Notes under the pieces: generated by a model
What the model saw: only the letters and a program-made list of their open reading frames with translations
Database searches by the model: none
Told to the model about the DNA's origin: nothing
Assembly (NCBI RefSeq): GCF_022458985.1
Contig: NC_061782.1
Location: forward strand, 21,899,672 to 21,963,671
Direction of reading: 5' to 3'
DNA: 64,000 nt
Source of the DNA: Mugil cephalus
Taxonomy: Eukaryota; Chordata; Actinopteri; Mugiliformes; Mugilidae
Translations under genes and position numbers: made by a program
Part shown: positions 1 to 12,548 of the stretch, piece after piece
Numbering within the stretch: the stretch's first letter is position 1
Layout: each line of letters begins with the position of its first letter

Positions 1-99
1 CCTAATACAGACACTCTGAATTTGAGTTGAGTGAAATATTTAAGTAAAATCGATCTGTTTATTTATTGATTGGCATATTAAACTTACTTTGAGCTGTGG

Positions 100-1165
100 T
101 TGTGTCCCTATAGCCCTTAATATGCTGTGGTTAGACCTTTAATTAAAAAAAATGTTTATCCCTCCATATTCTCAGATTTCAGGCCCATACCTCGGCTCAC
201 CTTTATAGCAAAGTTTTTAGAGTGAGCAGTGTATATCCAACTGCAGTCGTTTTTAACTCAGCATAACATCCACAAAACGTTTCAGTCTGCCTTTAAACCC
301 AGACACAGCACTGAAACTGCCCTGCAAAGAGGTTTTAACTGTTTGATCTTAGCTGCTGACTCAGGTTTTCCTGCCATCCTAATGCTCTTAGACATGTCAG
401 CTGCATTTGATACTGTACAGTGTACAGTGTACACCATCTAATGCCTTTACTGTAATTCTTCATCTGGAGCAGTATGTAGGAATGACAGGCTCTGCCCTCT
501 GCTGGTTCAGGTCCTACCTGGCAGATCAGAGCTTCTCTGTGCTGACCAGTGGGGTCCCTCAAGGATCCATCCTGGGTCCTATTCTTTTTCTTTTGTATTT
601 GTTGCCCCTTGGTGATGTTTTTAAAATATATAACATTTATTTTCATTGTTTTGCGAATTTACATACTACTAAGATTTTCAGGCAAGAACTCCACATCGTG
701 ACTGTTTTAGCCTTCATTGGATGCCTGCCTGCATTCTTATGATTTTAAAACTTCTTTGAATTGTTTTTAGAACCCTCTATGGTCTTGCCCTGCTATATCT
801 GACTGAGCTCCTGTGTCACCACAACCCCACTACAGCCTTAAGGTCCGCAGAACAGCTGCTGTTGGAGGTTGTCGAAACTACATTTAAGTCTAGTGTAGAC
901 TGAACCTCCCAGTCCCTAAAGACTTTTAAATCCTCCCTAAAACCCACTTCTTCTCCCTGAAATTTCATAAATGAGCACATGGTAGTTTTATGTATAGCTG
1001 TTATTGTTTATTGCAATTTTATTGTTTCTATTTATTGCTTTTATTGTAGCCTATTTATCTTTGTATACTGTATATCCTGTGTCCTCAGCTTTACGACATC
1101 TTGACTGACTGCTGTCGTCTTAAAGGTGCTCTATAAATAAAGCTTCAGTTGAGTTGAGATATAAC
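100..1165 (+). mobile_element. Decayed L2-like LINE fragment (reverse transcriptase and 3' tail)
   Basis: The translation carries reverse-transcriptase landmarks of fish L2-type LINEs: FQSAFKPRHSTETAL and LDMSAAFDTV in one frame (229-441), then GSALCWFRSYLADQ and SGVPQGSILGPILFLLYLLP in the next frame (to about 640). The switch between them shows a frameshift. The YADD-type catalytic box, expected shortly after the LLPLG stretch, is degraded: the sequence there reads FHCFANLHTT and lacks the paired aspartates. Sequence around 730-960 resembles the usual C-terminal part. The element ends at about 1120-1165 with GCTCTATAAATAAAGCTT, the typical tail of this clade. The copy is 5'-truncated and cannot encode an active enzyme. 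Clade assignment is from recalled motifs. Confidence 0.8.
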
Positions 1166-1705
1166 TCAAATACAATAAATGCTCCAGGAAGATATTTTTG
1201 ATCTGATTACTTATAAATTGACTAACCTTGCATTCATCTATGTGTGTATTTCTGTATGTGAGAGGTTTCCACTAGAGGTTTATCTTAATACAAATTCTGT
1301 CTCTTCCAAAACACAAAATGCACTGAAATTATCTCCAAACAGTGTCAATATTAAAGTTATTAAATCTTTGACAAACAGCTAAGATGTAGCTCCCCTGTGT
1401 CCCTTAAGTGATAATCAAAAAGTGCTGACAAAATCCAGCCCAATGAAAAAACTGCATTCACACACAGAAAACCTCCTGCATAATGCCTTCCAGTCCCTTT
1501 GTAAATTTGTCATTTGTCGCATTTCAGTTTGTTGCTTGCAAGCTCTGATAGGGAAAATGGAAAACGGAGGCTTGGATCCCCTCCAAGTTTTTAAAAATGA
1601 TTTTCCCCTCTTGTCGCGTTTCATTTTGCAAGATTTCATGCATTTTTAAAAGACTGGGACTTCATCTGAGGTTCTTAAAAGGAAAGTATTGGTGTTATGG
1701 ACAAT

Positions 1706-1752
1706 GCAGAAATACAAATCATCTACAGAACGTGGATCATTTGTATTTCTGC
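1706..1752. repeat. Perfect 14-bp inverted repeat
   Basis: GCAGAAATACAAAT at 1706-1719 is exactly complementary to ATTTGTATTTCTGC at 1739-1752, with a 19-nt loop. Twelve bases further on is a second hairpin, TCTTTCTGGG at 1764-1773 against CCCAGAAAGA at 1782-1791. Neither is flanked by a recognisable gene. Confidence 0.7.
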
Positions 1753-2451
1753 TTGACAAAAACTCTTTCTGGGAATAATTACCCAGAAAGACGATAGCTT
1801 CAATTTCCTTTGCTAGTGCATACCTGAAACTTCAAATACTCTATCAGCTATTTTTTCATGATGTCTGCATACACTATGCATTCAAGCCTTTCATACATAT
1901 ACTTTCAAGAGTATATAAGTTTCTTATTACAGCTTGTTATAGTGTATACTACAATTGAAACCACATGGTAACGCATTTGGCTAACACAGTTTCAGGCACC
2001 ATGTTTATAAGGATGCTCGTTACGTTACCATTTAGTTTTGCAGTGTCATGACGCTTAGAGTTAAGTTCCATCTCATTCATTCACAACTTTTCTTCTTCTC
2101 ATTTCTCAAATCAGATTATGAGAGTTTCCATCTTAACCATTCACATTTTGCTACAATCTCTATCAGCCCATCATGTTACCTCCGTCACATTAGTGTTCTC
2201 TACGGCTGTCAGCTGGAATTTGCTGTGACCCTCCTGCACCTTCAGTGTACACATCCAGAGCTCAGGTCAAGCTCATCCTTTCATTCTTGATCATTGTCTT
2301 TTCTCAGTGTCTGAACCTATTGTGGGGTTTCATATACTAAGCTTTGCCTTACACTGTCGCCCTCAAATATGATGAGGTCACGATTGGGTCTAAATTCTAA
2401 AGACTCCCATTTCACTTAATGGACACATTATTAAATAAAATCTTCACTGTT

Positions 2452-2453
<2 letters not shown>

Positions 2454-2484
<31 letters not shown>
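2454..2484. repeat. (TG)n microsatellite
   Basis: Uninterrupted TG dinucleotide run of about 31 bases. Confidence 0.95.
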
Positions 2485-2485
<1 letters not shown>

Positions 2486-3589
2486 AATAAAAATTGAAGC
2501 AATGATGTAAAATTGTTCACTACCATACACCGCACATGCCTTCCTTTAAAACTCTTTCCTTAAAGAGGTCTTGTATTATCGTAGCATCAGTCTGAAGTGA
2601 AGAATCTGAAGGAAGTTTCTCAGGTTTGCAATCTGGAAATCAAAAAAGCCTCTAAACGCTCTTCAAAGGCATTTTTACTTTCAGAGTGCTGCTCCTCCAC
2701 CCTGCCATTTGGTATTCTGTTTATGACTGTGGAAACAGAAACGGTGTCAATTTGGCTTCTCTGCACAATCAAAGCCCGTCCAAGAGCTTTGATTACATCT
2801 TAAAATCAAAAATAACAGAGGGGTCCGCCTGCCTCGGCGCGATTTTGTTTGCTCAAAGGAATCTGTGATTGTGGAGTTTACCTGTCATCAACTCCTCACA
2901 CACACATACACACATAGATTTCACACCAATCAAAAGTTGGAAAGGCCGCCTGCATTGCTCTGTTAGTGGACGATGAAATGAAAGTTAGCAAATTCCCACC
3001 ATGAAATGTCGCACGCCAATGCCAGCTATGGCCAGAGTCTGCTGAATCATAATGCAGCTAAAACTGCTCAAACTGAACTTTTGAACTATCTGATTAGAAA
3101 TAATGCATCTAGATGCGTTACTGTATAGTTTATTCACAAAGACTGACTCCTAACTGATACTAGGAGGTTTACTGGTTGACAGGACCTGGGGGAGATGGAT
3201 AGAGGCATGAGAAGGGTGGAAGTAAAGGGATGTGATGGGTCAAATGTGGAGATGGAAGACAATTTTCAGACTCGGAGTGGCCCAGAGAGAGAGACTCAGG
3301 GTGGGTGCATGTGTGAGGAAGCTTCGGTTGAGAACCTAGAAGAACAGAGAGGAAACCCAAACTGTGACATGAGGTTGGTCTTGTTCCTTAATTTTGTATG
3401 TTATAAATCTGAAGATGCTTTAAGGCATGATAAGGTTGGAAGAATAAGTGTCCCCCAGAATCATGAAGCAGCTTCAGAGGCCAGACTGGGGAAACTTTTT
3501 TCACTTAAAAGTAACAAATGTTTTAAAATAAAAAGATACCATAGAGGGACAGAGGAGCTCATTCTCCAGAAGACTGTTTCTCCTCCACT

Positions 3590-3721
3590 CCCATAGTGAA
3601 CGCTACAGAACTTCTTTTATTCCCTACTCTATCCAGCTGTATAACAGCTCACCTTTGTGTAACAACTAAGCTACTATGACCAAGCAATTTCCCTTGTGGA
3701 TCATTAAAGTCTAAGTCTAAT
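3590..3721 (+). mobile_element. LINE 3' end (Rex/CR1-like)
   Basis: The sequence reads like the last codons and tail of a fish Rex/CR1-type LINE: a segment translating to SFIPYSIQLYNSS-like residues with frame damage, then TTTCCCTTGTGGATCATTAA and an AAGTCTAAGTCTAA terminal repeat. The same tail recurs at about 21486-21532. Upstream ORF1/ORF2 sequence is not recognisable, as expected for a 5'-truncated insertion. Confidence 0.6.
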
Positions 3722-6700
3722 GATATGTCTCCATTAGAGTTACCATATACTGTTACCATAAGCAATTACAGAGCATTCTTCAGCTCCTCTGATGCTTTCA
3801 CAGACGCTCATCACCTCAGCTTCAGGCCCGACGCTGTTTCGAGGCAGACAGCTCATCAAGATGACTGACAGGAGAAGCGTGAGCGACTGAGGTCAAGTAT
3901 AATGGGAGCCATCCACTGGTACACGGCAAAATGTTGCAATGAAGTGGCGTCAGTCATAATGATGTACGTTAATTCCTGCTATTTCATCTCTGCATTTCAA
4001 AGGTCAAGGTCAGATACCACCATCAGCTCCCCAACCTCCACACTGTCCTGACCGTCCTCCGCATGAATCTGGTTGACTTTAAGGTTTGATTCTTTGCTGC
4101 TGAATAAAGTGTATCTCTAGTATATACTTCAGAACGTTCACCATATTTTAGATCATATATTCAAAGCTCTTTCACAAGTATAATAAAGTGTAGGGAGGGA
4201 CGATAAAAGGCGATAAAGGATCCGTTTCAAGGGGCTCCTGTCTTATTAGTACAGTTGAATTACCTTATGAAGATTTCAGCATGCGGTGCAATCATGAATG
4301 GAAGTAAAACTCATTTCATCAGATAGGAGGACCCAGAGTTTAACAAAAAAAAAGAAATCCTGATTTAATAAAAATCCATCACACCTCTGTTAGTCATTCT
4401 TCACCATGCCTTTTTTTTCCCGCAGTGATAGTGATGCTAACCAGCATTCATGACTCATTTTATCGGCATCACACTAGTCTGATATTTAAGTGTACTGATC
4501 ACCCACAGACTTTGATTTTTCATGTTGAATTAATTGTTTGTCAATTTTGCTGTAATATAACAACATGAATATAACACTAAGAATAATACATGCACTACAG
4601 TGGAAGAACATAAGGATCCATGGTAACATAAGCTGAAGACTTTTACTTGTATGTAAGAGGAAGCCATGGAAAGATTCCACAATTTAGATTTCTATGCAAC
4701 TTCCCTTTTGTGCAATGTAATTTAAACCTTGAGTATGTGCTGAAGCTTTCCTTTTTTTTCCCAGTGACACACTAATTTCACCACACCAGAGAATGGCGTT
4801 TGCATCAGGAAACTTTCTGTTAAGATAAAGGAAATGTCATGAGTTTGATTAGCTTTATATGATCAATAAATAAAGGGTTATCATGATTATCAGTATGGTT
4901 TTTCCTTATCCTAGCAGCGTGCTGGGAGCAGCTGGCTGATTGTGTTTGATGACTGCTGCCTCTCTCCCTCCATGAACTCTGGAGATATGATGCAGTTTAA
5001 TTAACGATTTGCTAACTGTTGAGGCATTAAGATGAGCACAGGCATGAAATATCATCGAGGAGTGGAAACGAAGCCGAGGAGGATTTCTTTCCACCTGGTT
5101 CTCCATATGCTCTGCATCTCGTCCTGTTTACCCTCACCGTCGCTGTCCTGCTCTCTCTGTTCTCCATCTGTCTCGCTGTTTTTATACACTTCCTGCTTAC
5201 CAGTTTCTCTTTCACACGCAAATACACACATATATACTCTAGCAACACAAACTGCGGACAAGAGGGCGTTATTCTGTCTCATTAAAAAGCAACAGTGGCT
5301 CCACTTGTATCAAGACAGTGTCAACAGTGTGTCAGCGATACGATCTGTGAGTCAACAGAGATGAATAAACAGTACTGCACAGAGAGAGAAACAGATGATT
5401 ACTGTGATGACACTGTGAATCCAAATGTGCTACAGCAGGGTGCAGGTGTGGAGTGTGATTCTCACTGGGATGTGCTTATCGGTCCAGAAATATCGATATT
5501 TCCCATCTAGACGTGTGTCTTTTTAGAATCAATCTTCATATAACAGTATCGATACCAAGTCCGCTTTCACAAGGAAAATATGAATACCTTTATGACACAG
5601 AATCTGTTATCAATTTTGTAAAAAGCGTGAAAGAGAGGGGGCGCAGGGAACTTCCCCCACACCTGAGACAGGCCTCTATGATGGAAGCCCGTCAGAGAGA
5701 CAGACAACATCCCGGTATACAGTGAAAATACCTCACAGTGCCCATCACACGTAGATCATGTCAACATGCTGTTGTTTCTTTATAAAAACATAAATGGGAA
5801 ATGATGGACAACAGAATGAGACCTTTGTTGTGAAACTTCTGTTAAGTTCCAACCTGAAGACCACTCTGTCTGGTGCACAAACAATTAGAGCCCAGTCAGA
5901 ATCACTGTTGTTATTTCCATTTTTGTTTGAGGGAGATTATTTTTTTTTTTAAATTGCTCAGATTTTCACTCGACTTGTTGATTTGCACAGATTTTCTTTA
6001 ATTGCTCTGATTAAAGAGACACCTGATGTTTGTCAGCTTGTTTCATTCTTATACAGGTATAAAATACATTTTCCATAATTACATCCACAAATGTTCACTG
6101 TAACAGTCATGATTTTCATATACAAAAGTAGATGTCTACAAGTATGGATATAACTTTTGAACATTTTTCTTTTTCCAAAATCTAGATTTACTCCTAGTTA
6201 TCTTTTATATATATATATATATCTTTTTACTCTACCTCCTCTCTCTGTTCTCCTCCCTGCTGCTTTTGTTAATTGATTGTTTTTTCTTCACCTCAGGTGT
6301 GTGCAATTTATCTTCTCCCTTTCACCCTTAAAGATTTCTCTGTCTCCACTACACTCCGACATGGGATAAACATGAGCAGAAAGAAAGACTAATATTTTGC
6401 TGGCCATTCTATTCTGATTGTGGTGGGTAATAGTGTTGTCAGCTTGGTGCGGTTTGGAATATTATTTTAAAAAAATTGAGCTGGGCAGGTGAACAGATTT
6501 TGGGTTGGCATGCGGTCTTTTTGGCGCTCTCTCTAATACCTTATTAATGCTGATTCAAAACCAAACCAAAGTGAATTAACGCCTTCCTGAGCCACTCATA
6601 CTGATGCATATATCACAGTCTGTACTGCAAAGGTAGGATCTCACAAATTCTGGTAATCAATCTTTGCTACATTTGCTTGAGCTGCTTCTTTCTAAAAAGT

Positions 6701-7692
6701 ACATAGGCTCCACAGGTCTATCAATGGTCTACATGACGTCGTCAAATGACTGTAGCAGCTAGATGTGAGTAGTTCTTCAGCTCCTGTTTGTTGCTGTATG
6801 ACTTGTACGCTTCATCTCCACTGCCTTTTATGATAGTCGATGCAATGGGAAACAATGTAGATGGTTAAATTATTCAACAAAATAGCGATTGTGCGCGCAT
6901 TTTGGTATTGTTTGAACAGCTTCTGATGTGGAAACCATCAGATGCTTGTATGAGGCATTTTTATTCTGATTCATTGTGGAATATGAATGTCCAAAAACTG
7001 TTAGAAGTGACAACAGGATACGACTAGAGACTGAGAATGTTCCAGTCGTATCACGTATTGTTAAATGAAACATGTACCCAATTTTAAAAGAACCACATCT
7101 GTTGAAGATATTTTATGGCATAATTCTGCAAGTGCTATTCGGCAGTTATGCTTGTTGTTTTTCAAGTGGTTGTTCATAAATAAGTGCATAAGTGCACTCA
7201 TATATGGAGAAACGCATTATACAAATAATATATACGTCCTAATTTGACCTGTTGTAGAACACACATCATACATTAATATATGTATGAGATACATAAAAAT
7301 GCACTGAAATAGCAGAATTCTCATCAGTTATTCACCTTAAATGCTGCTGCAAAAACAAGTACAACCGTGCGAGGCGGAGAGATGACAGCTGCAAAATAAC
7401 AAGAGGAAAAGAAAAACTCTCCAGGTCAGGATGATAACTTATTAAAATTCCTGAATTTGCATCGTGTGTATCTGCACTCTGCATCCTTGAACTGACTGGA
7501 CTGCCCACGGAGACACGCTCTTTTCCGCGTTGCTTTGGATTCCTCATTAAGCTCTATATTTCACATTCTATTCAATTATACAGTATATGCTAGTAAAAGC
7601 CGCTACATGTTTCCAGCTTAGCATTTTTAGTGGCTGTGAGTTCACAGCATCTATTAAGGGGATGATACATGTGCACACTCTGCAGCACAGTA

Positions 7693-7702
<10 letters not shown>
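3722..7702. other. Intergenic stretch, no gene seen
   Basis: Unique-looking, AT-rich sequence without splice-bounded coding segments. The open reading frames near 5000-5700 overlap on both strands and resemble no family known to me. Confidence 0.45.

Positions 7703-7755
<53 letters not shown>
7703..7755. repeat. (CA)n microsatellite
   Basis: About 26 uninterrupted CA units preceded by a short TC run. The repeat alone accounts for the VCVCVC/THTHTH-type reading frames on both strands. Confidence 0.97.
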
Positions 7756-7759
<4 letters not shown>

Positions 7760-8393
7760 TACACAGACCTCAAACTAATTCCAAGTGTCCGCCTGGTAGC
7801 TGAACACATTGGCCGGGCTCTCTCTCACTGCTCTGCCCTCGTCTGCCTCTGTGTGTTTGGTTGGCACTTTGTGAAGAGGAGCCATCTGTTTGGGAGGAGA
7901 GCTCATCCTTTGGCTGTCTCTTTATATTAGAAATAATACATCCCCTGCTTTTATGGTGCTTTTTAGAAAAAGAATTTTCGAAATCTCATCAAAAGAGCCA
8001 CATTATCCACAAAGTGGATTTGACATAAAATGTGTTCATAAAGCAATTTATCTCAGAGCATTTGTCTCCAAGAACTCCTGAGTATGGGTAGCAATCTATA
8101 ATATTTACCATGTAATGATATCCATGAGTGCAGCTGCAGACCATATCATGGCCTTTATTCTGTGACCAGTATCTGTTGTTGCTCTTTGTTTTCAATTTAC
8201 AACGTGACAGTCAGATTACAGTTTCTTTTTGACCCTTTTTCTTCTGTAATCAGCACTGACACAGCAAGGCACTCGACAAAGTGATGTATTTCATTGTGAA
8301 AAACAAGCAAACTGGGAGAAAACTTGAATAATTGAATCACAACTGGAGCCAGGATTATAAGAAAGTGCAGTTCATTAGCAGCAAATGATCTGA

Positions 8394-8955
8394 CCATAGA
8401 CTGTAATGTAAATATGGACAATGTGTCCCCACTTCCTTGCATTGGCCCATACTGACACAGCGCCATCTTGTGAGTTTGGAGCCAGAGTCTGCGCAGAACG
8501 GAGTGGAGTCATTAGAGCGAACGATGGCCCGCCATAATTCCTCTTGACTTATCTACGTTTTCATCTAATTAATACTGCACTCTGCTTTTCCATCACCAGT
8601 TACAAAGAAAACAATATTTTTTTTCCAACTTTTACAGTCCTGCAGGACCAACTCACAGAATGGTTTGCATAGCAACTTGTAGTGATCATGATGTCACACC
8701 CTGTTTCTATAGTATCAAATAACTAACTAAAACAAAACATCAGACAAATGGACACTTGAACATGCCCCAGCATGATATTAACCATTTAAAATGACATAAA
8801 CCATCCTTGAAAAAGATATTTGACATGTAATGTCATGTTTTTGTTTGGCCCATTGGAGCTTATGGCCTATACTGCGGTCAGTCACCAGGGGGAGCTTTAC
8901 TTGCTTTAGCTTTGCTTCATGAGCTGTTCCGTCCCACGTCTTTATTCAGCCCATG
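8394..8955. mobile_element. Non-autonomous inverted-repeat element (MITE-like)
   Basis: The left end CCATAGACTG (8394) plus ATATGGACAA is matched in inverted orientation by the right end, where a TCTTTATTC stretch leads to CAGCCCATGG (8955). Internal landmarks such as CCATTGGAGCTTATGG (about 8851) and CACCAGGGGGAGC (about 8886) are ones I recognise from a family widespread in percomorph genomes. No transposase is encoded. Ends are approximate and the superfamily is not assigned. Confidence 0.6.
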
Positions 8956-10017
8956 GGTTTGACCCTCATAGTCATTAGACCTCGTAGATATTAGCATGTA
9001 CAGTCCACGTTGTTAAGTCATTAGAAGAGCAACACCTTTACATAATTCATGTTCACCTGAGTTTCAGAAGCATTTTACTTAATATTGCATTGGGCTTCCT
9101 CTCTGGGGAAGTGGTGCTGTAGAAGATCTTGTTGTTTAACACGGGAAAAAACACCACAAGTTCCTGTTTGCTGAACCTTTAAAGTACTGTGTGTATTATC
9201 CCACTTTCGAGTGTGATTCTGGCGTCATTAGCAGCCATTCATTTCCATAATTATAATTTTAACAGACCATCCATTAGAGCACACTGTGCTTTGCAGAAGT
9301 GCCACGTTGTATTTAATCATCTTGCCCTCCGCCTGAACAGTTACTCTATAAAAAGGTTATTGTGCTTTGGGTCATTGAAAACCTTTCACAGGAGTCCTTA
9401 GAAGTAATTAGGAAGTCTTTATTCAGGCCACCTTAAATTCACAAAGCCATGAAGTCCTCTGCACCAAAACTCAATATTCTGCTTAGAAAGTATCTTGAGT
9501 AGTGGATTTCTCCGCTACTGATGAATGGACATTTTAAAAATGATTTAAAGCCCACAAGGACAGAGGAGGTGATTGTGGCTGTAGTGTTTAGGATAGTTGT
9601 CTAAGACTCCTGATGAAGCTGACATACAAATTTCCAAAATGAAACATTTTAATCACAATACAGTTTCATCCATATTAAGAGTTGTGTACACAAATAATAC
9701 CACTTATGTGCAACTTATCCTTCGACTGAACTTCTTCATTCGTATTTCTCATTTATTGTCAAGGAAAATGCATCAGATAATATCATGGGTACTATCTTAT
9801 TTGTAGGTACTATGACTCATAACTGATTTGTTCATTTCATTGTACTTTATGTTTCCATATAGTAAAAATGTTATGTTGTTGCTGCTGAAGATACTGCATG
9901 TTACATTTACAGTGACACTATAGATTTTAACCGGAATAATCCCTTCAGGTAGAACAGAAATCTCCTGTAGAGAGATGGTGTAAACATTTGAATATCTGTT
10001 CAGTGAGATATTTGCAT
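8956..10017. other. Intergenic stretch, no gene seen
   Basis: No coding exon or clear repeat recognised. Confidence 0.45.
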
Positions 10018-10360
10018 CTAATGCCCATGTAAACACTTTATCTGACTGTTTCTCTCTGGTTGGAATAAATCTACTCCTTTAGTGCAGCGGTAAACATCCG
10101 GTGATGTGACAAGATTCCATGAGTTACAGAAACATAAGACCAGCAGTGTCATTTAAAAACGTGGGTCAGTCTTGTTCACCCTGTCCTACTGAATGAATTC
10201 AGTCATTAAAGTTTAGGGGGAAAAGGATTTTTTTTCCTGCTACATTTCCACCAAATTTGATGCTCCACAGCGGGCAGAACCACTTTGCCCTTGTCAGGAA
10301 AAATTACTTTTTGGTTGACGTTGTGGTTCGTGGAGACACATTACAGTGCCTGCTGTAAGC
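10018..10360. repeat. Dispersed short element, CATGTAAAC family, copy A
   Basis: Begins with CCCATGTAAACACTTTATCT followed by GTTTCTCTCTGGTT and GAATAAATC. An ATTTGATGCTCCACAGCG motif follows at about 10255. The same order of motifs recurs at 37320-37720, and in weaker form at 61547-61800 and 16950-17020. It is probably a non-autonomous DNA transposon. Limits are uncertain. Confidence 0.5.
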
Positions 10361-12366
10361 TGTAAGCAGCAAGTTTTTCTGCCCGTTAGAATTTTCAACA
10401 TTATATAGAAATGACTCAAAACATCAGCAAAATGTCACACCTGACAAAGAGAACCAGTCAAACAAAATGGAACAGAAATATTAGAACTGTGTGTTTCTTA
10501 TTTCTAGAAAATGTGCCACTATTACATATCTGTGAAATGCTAAAGTACGTGCACCTCCAGGACTGCAAGTTAATCTGTTCAGGATTGTGTCCAGTCAGTG
10601 TAATGAGACCCACGTGTTGTTCAGTGACCTGTTTTGTTTCCGAAAATGGAATAGCCAAGTCAAAATCCTGACCTTAATTCAACATAAATGATGTGGACGG
10701 ACCTAAAGCAACCAGTTCACGAGAGGAATCTCAGAACTAAACTGCAGACAACTGATGAGAAGTTATCGGAAATGTTTGGTTGCTGTTATTGCTGTACATA
10801 CATAAACCAAATACTGAAAACAAGGTTTCATCTACTTAGCAGCTCAAACAAGAGTAAAGCTGGACTCCTAGATGAGGATGATTAGGTTGATGACACTCTT
10901 CAACCCTCCATGTAGTCACTGTTCCATTATTTTTGCCACTGACTCTCATGATCTTAACTACTAACAATACACAACCAGTATTATAAACGTTAAGGTCAAA
11001 ATGAAAAGGCAAGAGAAAAAAGTATTTTTCCTTTTTCCCAAATCACAATTTCACCCATGTCATTATTAGCATATCTGGAGAAAACTGAATAAACTTTACC
11101 TAAAACAGCATTTGAATCAGCACATCCCGCCAGGTGCTTTCTGCATAGCAGCAGCAGTAGTGTTGTGGTAAAGCAGAACCGGCTAATCAGTCCTAAACTA
11201 ATCCGCTCTGAAATAGCTTCACTTTATCCTACCCTGCCTTTCCTTGGAGCCTTTAACATGCCTTACATGGAGCAAATTGATTTTTCCGGCCTGATTAAAC
11301 TCACCTTGCTTGCGATTGGTGCTGTTGATTGACTGCTCAGTGATTTCCCAGACTGATTCTGGTGGCTGTGATTGCCAGGGCTGTTGTGTTGGCAGAGGCT
11401 TCATTTAAACATAGATTAGTAAAGGGGAGCCTGGAGTTTTCACTTCCAAAGAAAAGTAAACAGGAGGATTTTCAGTTTACACACAACAGGCAGCCTTCCT
11501 CCATTTTTATATGTACTGGTTTTTTTTTTTTTTTGTTTTTTTTATAAAGCAAAAAATGTTGATAATCAATCACTGATGTATATAGGGCTGGTGCAAAAGT
11601 TGATTTAAACTGTATGCCAAAAGTTGAAAAAAAAACTTGACCCTGCTGGAATTGATGACTGTAGACGTTTTTATTTTATTTTTAGGTAAAGCAGAAACTC
11701 AGTATGACTTATGAACAGGCTTCTGTAAAATTTCGACACACATAAATATAGATGGTAGATCGTGTTTGTGATATTAATTCAGTGCCATATGCTCTACTTT
11801 CCAATACATCACAAGCTCACAGTTTCTTGGAAGCTAAAACAAAACTTCAAAGAATTAATCGTGGGGATTTATTGTAGATACATTTTTGTCGAATCTCGTG
11901 CAACAAGTGCAACTTTCTTTTCTTCTGCAAAGTATTTTTGTAGCTTAAGAACAACATTGGTGGTGAATTACTTGCTTTGATGTGGTGTTCATGTTCATGA
12001 ATACAGTGTTTCAGTGAAAGAGCAAAGTAGCAATGGAGCGGATGTGCTGAAAAAAATTGAGCAGTTCTGACTAAACTAGAATCCAAGAAATCATTTGTTT
12101 CCACTGCAGCACCTGCAAACTGCAAACATTTGACAAACTAGTCTGCTTATGTTCAAATAGTGACTGCTGCGTTTACATGCCATTACTGAGAGCAACTGAG
12201 TGCATACCCAGAGATGGACTATGGAAGGAGATTAATCATCCAAAGAAACCAAGTCCACGAGTGGTGTTGTTTATTTACAGTGAATAACATTAATAACAAC
12301 TAAAGATTGAAAACTACGAATAATTGCAATTCAAACTAATATACAATATGAAGCATAACAAAATAC
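10361..12366. other. Intergenic or intronic stretch
   Basis: No secure gene. A GTGAGT-type donor on the minus strand just below 11308 follows a short open frame (PPESVWEITEQSINST, within 11219-11404). It could be a further exon of the candidate minus-strand gene at 12367-15672, but its acceptor is weak and I do not call it. Confidence 0.3.
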
Positions 12367-12548
12367 CTCCTCTACATGGACAGATACTGATCTTAGCAAA
12401 TAAATGCCAGCAGGGTCATCATTGCCCTGAATAAACTCACTGACACATAGTTGTACCGTCTCTCCAAGTTTTATGCTCCCATCCCTTGATGAGCAAATGG
12501 TATCGGGTGTACTGATCGCCTGCTGAAGAGTGAGGGAACGAGCAGCAT
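12367..12548 (-). CDS. Candidate internal exon of an unidentified minus-strand gene
   Basis: Read on the minus strand, a pyrimidine-rich acceptor (CTGTGTCCCTTCAG) precedes a 182-nt open segment that ends at GTAGAGGAG before GTATTTT. The peptide contains AARSLTLQQAISTPDTICSS and LGETVQLCVSEF. It starts in phase 1 and ends in phase 0. I do not recognise the family; the alternation of polar and hydrophobic residues suggests an extracellular beta-rich domain, but that is only an impression. A second candidate exon lies at 15600-15672 in the right order. The phases of the two do not join directly, so at least one exon would have to lie between them. Confidence 0.35.

Larger units (their letters stand above)
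1166..3595. other. Intergenic stretch, no gene seen
   Basis: I see no exon-like sequence here. It holds two small hairpins (1706-1752 and 1764-1791) and a TG microsatellite (2454-2484). The open reading frames are short and show no family resemblance. Confidence 0.5.

Noticed and set aside
7568..7778. VCVCVC and THTHTH frames on both strands
   Set aside because: Translation of a (CA)n microsatellite.
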